A DNA stretch of 64,000 nt, taken from contig JAOYTL010000005.1 of NCBI GenBank assembly GCA_025846845.1, forward strand, positions 372,001-436,000. The letters are read 5' to 3'. Source of the DNA: Alloboseaceae bacterium BT-24-1. GTDB taxonomy: Bacteria > Pseudomonadota > Alphaproteobacteria > Rhizobiales > Beijerinckiaceae. The number at the start of each line of letters is the position of its first letter. Within the stretch, counting starts at the first letter, position 1. The notes under the pieces are model-generated. The model was not told the origin of the DNA. It searched no databases and saw nothing but the letters and a program-made list of their open reading frames with translations. Below are positions 42,670 through 50,282 of this stretch, in pieces. The position numbers and the translations under genes were made by a program.

Positions 42670-43875
42670 TTGCTGTATGTTCAAGTCTTGGCGGGGGCAA
42701 AACCTTCGCTGAGAGATGCCAGATTTCGACGACAGATCGACGGTGGGCCTAGCGGGATATTCTTCGTGCCGCTGGGTCTTGATTATGAGCGCGATGACAC
42801 CACCATCGGTCGCCGCCTCTTGAAGGACAATGCCGTCGAACTCGTCGCCGGCTTGACCGCTGGAAGCCTGGCGGGATGTCCAGATCTGGCGGGCTTGCTG
42901 ATTGAAGCGCCGGATGCGGCCGCGATCTGCAAGCTTTTGCTCGAAATGTCCTATGCTGCTCCCGAAACACTCCAGTCAGCTTTCGGCCTCGATGAACGCG
43001 AAGCCGTGAGGTTTGCGGATATCTTGAGGCACTTTCTAAATCTTTCGGCGCGGTTGGCGGAGCTTTATGATGCACTGCCAGTGCCAGATATCGTTATGGC
43101 GACTGACATCGAGAGCCTGATTGCCGGTGTCATCGCGAAGTACAAGCATGGAGCACAACTGGTCTATGACGTTGACGCGAATCCGGCAAAGGACGACGGC
43201 TTCCCCGAAACAGTCACCCGGTTCTGGCTTGGCGTCGAGAAGGCCCTGATCAGGCATATCGACCAGGGCTTTGCCGCCTCCAAACAGATCGCCGACCATA
43301 TGTCGGGCCGGTCTGGAGTGCTGTTCAGGGTATCATCGGGATTTCCCGAGGCTTTGGCCCCCGTCGAGCCGCGGGGGCATCGTGGGCCGGATTTCCGCGA
43401 GCGTCTCCTCGAGCAAGTGCCTGAACAACTGACGCCGAGCGCACGCGCAGTCTGCGAGGCCTATGTGGGGCGCCACAGGCTCCTCGAGATCAAGCCGCTT
43501 CGGATCAATGGCGCATGGACGAGTCGCTGGAATGGGGCCGCCAGCCGCGTTGACGAAATCCGTGCGGAACTTGTTCCAATGATCGGCGGCACGATCGGGC
43601 TCAGTATCGAGCTTCCGTATTCCACCGATGTGAATTGCCTGTTTCTGTCATTCGCCGGATGTGATCCGGATACAGTCGTCGAGGTCGATAGCTGGGGACG
43701 ATTGGGCAGCGCGGCGCCGTTGCTGCAAGCTCTCCGGAGCGATGGCGATCTCTTCCTGCCCTGGAACGGCAATCTTGCAAGCCGTCTCAATGTGAGAATA
43801 ACGCCAGGCGCAAAGGGTACCGCCCCTCGACTGCGATCCATCCGGATCTTTACGGCGTCAGGCATCTCCGCCTGA
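42670..43875 (+). CDS. Unrecognised protein with half of a GT4 fold plus a C-terminal beta-rich domain
   Basis: A 401-aa protein. TTG 42670 was chosen because AGGGGG precedes it by six bases; GTG at 42637 is an alternative. Residues about 139-226 align with the N-lobe of the two neighbouring GT4 genes: DIVMATDIESLIAGVIAKY for VIANDW..., QLVYDVDANPAKDDG for YDSHE, VEKALIRHIDQGFAASKQIA for LEERYIREADAVVTVSDGIA. The family's HE is replaced by DA, and no E-x7-E C-lobe follows. Residues about 275-401 look like a beta-sandwich (IGLSIELPYSTDVNCLFLSF), perhaps a carbohydrate-binding module. It may be an inactive, sugar-binding partner of glycosyltransferases; function is unknown. Confidence 0.6.
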   Translation: MLYVQVLAGAKPSLRDARFRRQIDGGPSGIFFVPLGLDYERDDTTIGRRLLKDNAVELVAGLTAGSLAGCPDLAGLLIEAPDAAAICKLLLEMSYAAPETLQSAFGLDEREAVRFADILRHFLNLSARLAELYDALPVPDIVMATDIESLIAGVIAKYKHGAQLVYDVDANPAKDDGFPETVTRFWLGVEKALIRHIDQGFAASKQIADHMSGRSGVLFRVSSGFPEALAPVEPRGHRGPDFRERLLEQVPEQLTPSARAVCEAYVGRHRLLEIKPLRINGAWTSRWNGAASRVDEIRAELVPMIGGTIGLSIELPYSTDVNCLFLSFAGCDPDTVVEVDSWGRLGSAAPLLQALRSDGDLFLPWNGNLASRLNVRITPGAKGTAPRLRSIRIFTASGISA

Positions 43876-43894
43876 CGAGGCGATTGCCGGGCCT

Positions 43895-44677
43895 TCAGAT
43901 TTCTCCGCGGACGACCGCAGCCTCATAGGCCTTCGTGACCTCTTCCGCCGAACCGTCCATGCGCACCTTGCCGCCATGGATCCACAGGCAGCGGTTGCAG
44001 ATGTCCCGGATCGCGGGAAGGTCGTGACTGGCAAAGCAGACGATGTGCGCATTGTCGACCAGATCCATCATGCGCGCCTTCGCCTTGTTGTAGAATTGCA
44101 GGTCGCCGGTCCCAAACACCTCGTCGATCAACAGGATATCGCCCTCGAGGAAGGTCGAGATCGCGAAGGCCAGCCTTACCACCATACCGGACGAATAGGC
44201 CCGCAAGGGAAGGTCGATGAACTCCCCGATATCGGCGAAGGCGATGATGTCATCGGCTCGCTCCCGAATCTTGTCGGGGTGCATGCCCATGACCAGACCC
44301 CGATAGAACACGTTCTCGCGGCCGGTCGCGTCGGTTTCGAAGCCGATGCCGATGTCGAAGATGGCTTGCTCTTTGCCGTGCCTGATCACCTCGCCTTCCT
44401 GCGGCAGATACACCCCGGCGACCAGCCTCAGGAAAGAGCTCTTGCCCGCGCCATTGCGGCCGACAAGGCCGACGCGCTCCCCCCGGCGGATGTCGAGCGT
44501 CACAGCGTCGAGGGCCGTTACGTATCGGGTCGTGACGCGCGCATCCTTCGCGCCACGCTTCAACAGGCCGGTCAGGTCGGCCTTGATGCTGCGCCGCTGG
44601 AGCGGCTGCAGCGGATAGCGGAGCGTCGCGCTGCGAAGGCCGATATAGGCGCCGTCATCCATGTCGTTTGATGTCAT
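43895..44677 (-). CDS. wzt: Polysaccharide ABC exporter ATPase, Wzt/KpsT-like
   Basis: A 260-aa ATPase of the polysaccharide/teichoate ABC-2 exporters. Walker A GRNGAGKS is at residues 73-80, the signature LRAYSSGMVVRLAFAI lies in the middle, and Walker B is DILLIDEVFGTGD. No extra C-terminal carbohydrate-binding domain is present, so it is of the KpsT/RfbE kind rather than the long Wzt of E. coli O9a. It would energise export of a finished glycan chain through the adjacent permease. It is coded directly after the permease on the same strand. Confidence 0.93.
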   Translation of the reverse strand: MTSNDMDDGAYIGLRSATLRYPLQPLQRRSIKADLTGLLKRGAKDARVTTRYVTALDAVTLDIRRGERVGLVGRNGAGKSSFLRLVAGVYLPQEGEVIRHGKEQAIFDIGIGFETDATGRENVFYRGLVMGMHPDKIRERADDIIAFADIGEFIDLPLRAYSSGMVVRLAFAISTFLEGDILLIDEVFGTGDLQFYNKAKARMMDLVDNAHIVCFASHDLPAIRDICNRCLWIHGGKVRMDGSAEEVTKAYEAAVVRGEI

Positions 44678-44696
44678 GAGCTGGAGTAAGACACGT

Positions 44697-45518
44697 TCAG
44701 AAGTGGAAGATCATATCGGGCTCAGTGCGCTTGAGCGCGAAGATCGCGATAGCCCAGAACACCGCCGCCCAGGCAAGGACCACGATCATGTCCTGCAATT
44801 CCGGCACCCGCCCATAGAGCAGCGGGTCCCGAAACAAATCGCAGATCGAGGTTATAGGATTGAAATCGGAGATCACCCGCAATCCGGGGCGGTCGAATTC
44901 CTTGCGGATGATGAAAACAGGGCTGATGTAATAGCCGATCATCAACAGGTGGCCGACCACCACCTGATAATCCCGGAACCGGGTATGCGCCACCGCGCTG
45001 ATCACGCCGATCGGTGCGGCGAACACCACAAGCAGGACCATCGCCGGCAGGAGCCACGGCAACGTCATCAAGGGCAGACCTGGACGCGCAATGGTTACCA
45101 CGACCAGCACGGCAGCCAGCCCGGCCAGCAGGCAGACGAAGTGATAGATCAAGGTGCGCAGGCAAAATGCGAACAGAGGAATCCGCTTCTGCCTGAGATA
45201 ACCCTCGGCCGAGAGAATGCTCTGCGTCGATTGTCCTACGACATTGGAGATGAACTCCCACAGGACAATGCCGCTCAGGACATAAGGGGCATATTCGCGT
45301 ACCGAGATATTGAAAATCGCCCCGAAGATGATCACAAAGATGCAGGTGTAGACCAGCGGATTGACCAGCAGCCAGAGCACGCCGAGATAGCTCCGGCGGA
45401 AGCGGTTGCGCAGGTCCGCACGTGCCAGATGTGCAATCAGGTGCCGGAAAGCGTAGACTGACTTCAGATAGGTCATCAATGTCGGCTTGACCGGCTCGAA
45501 GCCGGTTGGCTGCGTCAT
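44697..45518 (-). CDS. wzm: Polysaccharide ABC exporter permease, Wzm/KpsM-like
   Basis: A 273-aa integral membrane protein with six predicted helices, typical of ABC-2 permeases. Motifs include DLRNRFRRSYLGVLWLLVNP, VREYAPYVLSGIVLWEFISN and VVVGHLLMIGYYISPVFIIR near the fifth helix. It pairs with the next ATPase gene. The start codon ATG at 45516-45518 has no very strong ribosome site. The pair implies an ABC-dependent route for a polysaccharide such as O-antigen or capsule. Confidence 0.93.
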   Translation of the reverse strand: MTQPTGFEPVKPTLMTYLKSVYAFRHLIAHLARADLRNRFRRSYLGVLWLLVNPLVYTCIFVIIFGAIFNISVREYAPYVLSGIVLWEFISNVVGQSTQSILSAEGYLRQKRIPLFAFCLRTLIYHFVCLLAGLAAVLVVVTIARPGLPLMTLPWLLPAMVLLVVFAAPIGVISAVAHTRFRDYQVVVGHLLMIGYYISPVFIIRKEFDRPGLRVISDFNPITSICDLFRDPLLYGRVPELQDMIVVLAWAAVFWAIAIFALKRTEPDMIFHF

Positions 45519-45630
45519 GTCGGATCCTCACGCGCCGCGTTCGCTGCGGCCCAATGGTTCAGTGTCGGGGGCTTGTTGGACTTTTCCGGCCTCTGCCGCA
45601 AGCGGAAATGCCGAAAAGTCAGTGGCGGAG

Positions 45631-46707
45631 TCAGGCGAGAAGACGCTCCAGCGCGGCAACGATGCGCTGGGCCGAGCGCCCGCCGCCGAAGAAGTCGCGC
45701 GCCGCCGTTGCATCGGCCGGCCGCGCCGCCTCGAACGCCGTCTGGATGCTGGCGCTATCGGTTTTGCCGATGGTCGCCCAACCATTCTCCAGGAGGTCGT
45801 GCCAGGTATCGACGCGGAACAGCATGACGCAGCGCTTGCCGGACCAGACGGCCTCGCGCGGCAGGCCGCCGGAATCGGTGAACACACAATCGCAGCCGTC
45901 GAGAAGTTCGAGCATCTCGAAATAGCCCACGGGTGGTACCGGCCGCAGCGAGCCGAGCTTGCCGCCCTGCGCCGTGAAGCGGTCGATGATCGGCTGCGTG
46001 CGGGGGTGGGCAGCGAAGATGACGGGTTTATCCAGCGTCGTCACGACGCTCATAATGTCGCGGAAGCGCGTCTCTTCGGCCAGATCCGTATTCTCCGGAC
46101 GATGGAGCGTCATCACATGATAGCCGCTATCGGCCAGGCCGAGCTCTTTGCGAACCTTCGTGGATCGCCGCGGCCGGTAGATGTCGAAACAATCCAGCAG
46201 CACGTCGCCTGTCAGCTCGGAGCGAGCCCCGAGGCCCTCGCGCCGCAGGTTGTCCAAGGCGCGCGGGATCGGGGCACAGTTCAGTTCGCTAGCATGGTCG
46301 GTCAGGATGCGGTTGATTTCCTCAGGCCGGCGCCTGTCGAAATCGCGCAGGCCTGCCTCGATATGCGCGACGGGAATATGCAGCTTGACTGCAGCAAGCG
46401 CCGCTCCGAGCGTCGAGTTGGTGTCACCATCGACGACCACTGCGTCCGGTCTGACCTCGCGCAGCACCTCCTCGAATCGCTCGACAATCCTGCCGGTCGC
46501 CGCGCCATGGCTGCCGGAGCCGACTTCGAGATTAATGTCGGGCTTCGGCAGCCCCATGTCCGCGAAAAACTGCTCGGACATGTTGTGGTCGTAGTGCTGG
46601 CCGGTGTGAACCAGGACCTGCTGGTGTCCCGCGGCATCAAGGGCAGCAATGAGCGCCGGCAGCTGCATGAACTGCGGCCGGGCACCGACCACGCGGACGA
46701 TCTTCAT
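45631..46707 (-). CDS. UDP-HexNAc 2-epimerase (WecB/WbpI family), copy A
   Basis: A 358-aa enzyme. MKIVRVVGARPQFMQLPALI, VHTGQHYDHNMSEQFFADMG, VVVDGDTNSTLGAALAAVKL, and HIEAGLRDFDRRRPEEINRI are the family motifs, with the active-site histidine region MTLHRPENTD. WbpI-type members convert UDP-GlcNAc3NAcA to the manno isomer; WecB-type members act on UDP-GlcNAc. Which substrate this one uses is not clear. GGAGA lies six bases before the ATG. It follows the asnB gene on the same strand. Confidence 0.88.
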   Translation of the reverse strand: MKIVRVVGARPQFMQLPALIAALDAAGHQQVLVHTGQHYDHNMSEQFFADMGLPKPDINLEVGSGSHGAATGRIVERFEEVLREVRPDAVVVDGDTNSTLGAALAAVKLHIPVAHIEAGLRDFDRRRPEEINRILTDHASELNCAPIPRALDNLRREGLGARSELTGDVLLDCFDIYRPRRSTKVRKELGLADSGYHVMTLHRPENTDLAEETRFRDIMSVVTTLDKPVIFAAHPRTQPIIDRFTAQGGKLGSLRPVPPVGYFEMLELLDGCDCVFTDSGGLPREAVWSGKRCVMLFRVDTWHDLLENGWATIGKTDSASIQTAFEAARPADATAARDFFGGGRSAQRIVAALERLLA

Positions 46708-46757
46708 TCGGTATCTCCATCAACAGCGAGGTGGCAACGCATCTGCCCTGCGTCGCT

Positions 46758-48743
46758 TCAACCCGCCTTGCGCCGACCACGGAAATCAGCCGACGCAACA
46801 ACTGGCTGCGTCACCTGCCCGTCCAGGGCGTTCGCAAGTGTCGCGCGCATCTCGGCGGCGCGATCGATGAACCGCTGGTGCCAAAGCTCGAGAGAAAGCA
46901 GGCCCCAGGTCTTCCGGCTGAACTTCCCGTTCTGCCCAAGCGCGGCGACGATGCGCTTGGTATCGTAGAGGCTCCGCTCGCGCGCGGCCCGGCTGGAGAA
47001 GGTATCCCGCACAAAGGTACCCAGTTTGCCATTGTACCATTCGGCCAGGGGAACCGGGAAACCCATCTTGTCTTTCCGCTCGAGGATGGATGGCGGCAGA
47101 AGGCCGGCATAGGCCTCCTTGAGCATGACCTTCAGCCCGCCATCCCTGAACTTGATGTTGGCGGGGACGGTCGCCATGAACGACACCAGCTCGTGATCGA
47201 CAAACGGGACGCGGCTCTCGATACCGTGTGCCATGCTCATCCGGTCCTCGACATGCAGCAAAGCCGGCAACAGCGTCTTCAGGTCGAAATGCGTCATGCG
47301 GTCCAGGTAGGAGCGGCTCTGAACGTTCGAATGGTTGTTGAAGATCGCCTGGAAGCGCTCGAAGATCGCCTCGCGATTGACGTGCTCAGGCAGGATCTCG
47401 CCACTCATGTCGGAGAATCGGTCGATCAGGCGGAAGTATCGGCTGTCCGGTGCCTCGAACAGGCCGCTTTGCCAGAACGACGCCAGCATCGGCTTGTACT
47501 CTTTGAGCGAGGCCAGGTTGGGGATGATCGATTCCGCCGTGACCACGAAAGTGCCTTGACGGTTCGTGCCGTCGATCGCTGCCCTCAGCGTCTGCTCGAA
47601 GTAAGCGACGAGATAACGAGCGTAGCCGGCAAATATCTCGTCTCCGCCCTGCCCGCCCAGCACGACCTTGACGTGTTGGGCCGCAAGCTTCGACACGAGA
47701 TACTGGGGGATGGAGCCAGGACCTGCGGTCGGCTGGTCGAGATAGTAGGTGATGTCCTCGATCGAGCCGAGAACGTCGTCCTCGGTAATGTCGAGCTGGT
47801 GCAGCGACTTGCTGGACTGCTCGGCGACGGTCTGCGCGTACGCGCTTTCGTCATAGCCGGGAAACTGGGTGAACTTCCCGTGGAAGCTGTGCTTGTTGCT
47901 GCTGTCGTGCTGGGTCGACAGAAGACTGATCAGGCTGGAATCGACCCCGCCCGACAGGTAGCAGCCGACAGGCACGTCCGAGCGCAGGTGGATTCTGACC
48001 GACCGATCGACGATGTCCTGAAGCTTCGTGTAAAAGTAGCTCTTCGAATGATCGGTATCGATGCGGTATTGCACATCCCAGTGCGCGTAGGTCTTGATCC
48101 GCCCCTCATCGACCGTCAGGACATGGCCCGGCGGCAGGGCGTATACGCCCTCGAACATCGTCTGAGCGCCGACATTGAACTGATAGGTCAGATACTCGGC
48201 AAGCCCGTCCTTGCAAACCTTCGTCTCCGGCAGGAACGGCAGGATCGCCTTGATCTCGGACGCGAAAATCAGGCGGTCGTCGACGATGGCGTAATAGAAC
48301 GGCTTGATGCCCAGATTATCACGGGCGGCGAACAGCACCTTGCGCGCCGGATCCCAGATCGCGAAAGCATACATGCCGCGCAGGTGGTCGACGCAGCCGG
48401 TGCCCCAGCGCTGGTAAGCCGCCAGGATCACCTCGGTGTCCGAGCGGCTGGCGAAGGGCCATTTGTGCACGAGCTGATTGCGCAGCTCGACGTGATTGTA
48501 GACCTCGCCGTTATAGGTGATCACAGGCCCGGCGGCGCCGACCATCGGCTGCGCGCCGTGCTCGCTCAGATCGACGATGGCGAGCCGCCTGTGACACAGG
48601 CCGACAATGCCGTTGGGGTCGATCCACTGGCCATGGCCGTCGGGCCCGCGATGGCGCAATACGTCAGTCATGAAGGCGAGTTCGGCCGGGAGTGGGCTCC
48701 TCGCGCCGGTCGACAACTTAACGATCCCGCCAATTCCGCACAT
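46758..48743 (-). CDS. asnB: Asparagine synthase-type glutamine amidotransferase (AsnB-like)
   Basis: A 661-aa class II amidotransferase. The mature N-terminus is Cys2 (MCGIGGIVKL), the glutaminase nucleophile; RHRGPDGHGQW and SDTEVILAAYQRW follow. The synthetase half has the PP-loop SGGVDSS (residues 264-270) for ATP, GGQGGDEIFAGYARYLVAYF, and MSMAHGIESRVPFVDHELVS. AsnB-like proteins in polysaccharide loci often amidate uronic acids (carboxamide sugars), which fits the diaminouronate pathway here; cellular asparagine synthesis is the other option. It lies between the two epimerase genes. Confidence 0.9.
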   Translation of the reverse strand: MCGIGGIVKLSTGARSPLPAELAFMTDVLRHRGPDGHGQWIDPNGIVGLCHRRLAIVDLSEHGAQPMVGAAGPVITYNGEVYNHVELRNQLVHKWPFASRSDTEVILAAYQRWGTGCVDHLRGMYAFAIWDPARKVLFAARDNLGIKPFYYAIVDDRLIFASEIKAILPFLPETKVCKDGLAEYLTYQFNVGAQTMFEGVYALPPGHVLTVDEGRIKTYAHWDVQYRIDTDHSKSYFYTKLQDIVDRSVRIHLRSDVPVGCYLSGGVDSSLISLLSTQHDSSNKHSFHGKFTQFPGYDESAYAQTVAEQSSKSLHQLDITEDDVLGSIEDITYYLDQPTAGPGSIPQYLVSKLAAQHVKVVLGGQGGDEIFAGYARYLVAYFEQTLRAAIDGTNRQGTFVVTAESIIPNLASLKEYKPMLASFWQSGLFEAPDSRYFRLIDRFSDMSGEILPEHVNREAIFERFQAIFNNHSNVQSRSYLDRMTHFDLKTLLPALLHVEDRMSMAHGIESRVPFVDHELVSFMATVPANIKFRDGGLKVMLKEAYAGLLPPSILERKDKMGFPVPLAEWYNGKLGTFVRDTFSSRAARERSLYDTKRIVAALGQNGKFSRKTWGLLSLELWHQRFIDRAAEMRATLANALDGQVTQPVVASADFRGRRKAG

Positions 48744-48915
48744 GACCGAGCAACTCCTGAGTGACGAACTGGGCGCGCAATCAGAACTGCCGCGCAGGAT
48801 ACGTCTCGACGATGGATAGCCTAGGGCTTCACCCTAAAGACTTCGCGAAGTCAACGGCCAGCAGCCAGCCACTGCCCCAGCTCCGGCGGGGGACGGCCCC
48901 GCCAGCCGGATTTTT

Positions 48916-50046
48916 TCAACCCTGGTCAGGCATCACGCCTGTAGGCCCGGTGATGCGCCCGCGCAGCAGGATATCGATGATGGCCGACGCCGCGTTGCCG
49001 TCGCCATAGGGCATCACGTCCTGCACCGGGGCCGACCCCAGAGCTTCGGCGATGGCAGCGTCGATACCAGTCTGGTCCAGGCTTCGCGGAATGCGGTTCC
49101 AGGCGAGATCGATGAGTTCGACCCACTCGGTCTCGTCACGCAATGTGACGCAGGGAACCTTGTGAAAGAACGCTTCCTTCTGAAGGCCGCCCGAGTCGGT
49201 CGCCACAAGCCGCGCACCCTGCAGCAGCCTCGTCATGTCGAGATAGCCGACCGGGTCGATGAGGCGCAGCGCATCTCCCGCCTCCAGCGCGATTCCCGTC
49301 CGCGCGATCACCGCACGCGTGCGCGGATGGAGAGGCAGGACCACGGGAAGCTCACGGCCAAGCTGGGCCAGAGCAGATAGGATCGCCTGCAGTCGCTCGG
49401 GGTCATCGGTGTTCTCGGCACGATGCACCGTCGCGACGCAATAGGAGCCCTCCTCCAGGCCCAGATCGCGCAGGATCCCGGACTGACGGCGCGCCTTGTC
49501 GGCGAAGAACAGGGCGACATCGAACATCACGTCGCCGACGCGGAACACCTGGCGCGGATCGACGCCTTCGCCGGCCAGAGCCTTCTCGCCGGCCGCCGTC
49601 GGCGTGAACAGCCACTCGGAGACGTGATCGGTGAGGACGCGGTTGATCTCCTCCGGCATGCGCCGGTTATAGGAGCGAAGCCCCGCCTCGACATGCGCGA
49701 TAGGGATGTGAAGCTTGGATGCCGCGATCGCACCTGCGAGCGTCGAGTTGGTGTCGCCGTAAACAAGCACCGCATCGGGACGCTCATCCTGCAGGATGCG
49801 CTCCACGCCTTCGATCTGGCGCCCTGTCATCGCGCCATGCCCCTGGCCGCCGGTCATGAGCCGATGTCGCGGGGCATCTATTTCCAGCTCGCGAAAGAAC
49901 ACATCCGACATGTTCTCGTCGTAGTGCTGGCCCGTATGGACGATCACCTCCGAGAAACGGTCGGATTGCCGGGCCACCCGTGACAAGGCCGACGCCTTGA
50001 TGAATTGCGGCCTCGCGCCGAGCACAGTCACAATCTTGAATGGCAC
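48916..50046 (-). CDS. wbpI: UDP-HexNAc 2-epimerase (WbpI/WecB family), copy B
   Basis: A 376-aa enzyme. The motifs are KIVTVLGARPQFIKASALSR, VHTGQHYDENMSDVFFRELE, VLVYGDTNSTLAGAIAASKL, HVEAGLRSYNRRMPEEINRV and VATVHRAENTDDPERL. It is closer in motif detail to WbpI-type enzymes than copy A is, so it is the better candidate for UDP-GlcNAc3NAcA to UDP-ManNAc3NAcA epimerisation; this is inference. GTG 50046 (GGAG nine bases upstream) was chosen; an in-frame ATG at 50070 is an alternative. Genes upstream and downstream are all on the minus strand. Confidence 0.85.
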   Translation of the reverse strand: MPFKIVTVLGARPQFIKASALSRVARQSDRFSEVIVHTGQHYDENMSDVFFRELEIDAPRHRLMTGGQGHGAMTGRQIEGVERILQDERPDAVLVYGDTNSTLAGAIAASKLHIPIAHVEAGLRSYNRRMPEEINRVLTDHVSEWLFTPTAAGEKALAGEGVDPRQVFRVGDVMFDVALFFADKARRQSGILRDLGLEEGSYCVATVHRAENTDDPERLQAILSALAQLGRELPVVLPLHPRTRAVIARTGIALEAGDALRLIDPVGYLDMTRLLQGARLVATDSGGLQKEAFFHKVPCVTLRDETEWVELIDLAWNRIPRSLDQTGIDAAIAEALGSAPVQDVMPYGDGNAASAIIDILLRGRITGPTGVMPDQG

Positions 50047-50282
50047 CCGCGGGCACTCCACAACCAGCATCAATCGATCTTCGGGCATGCGGGTGCACCG
50101 GAAGAGGAGCCTGAGTCAACCCACAGACCGGTCCCAGGCCAGCACAGCGAACGCGTTCTTTTCGCGGCATGACCACGAGCGTAGCGGCGGCGATGCGATC
50201 GGTGCGGGACGTCATCATAGACAGAATTCAACCTGGGAATTCGTCGCACGTCGCATGGACACATTGATCGGATGGAGCCCTG

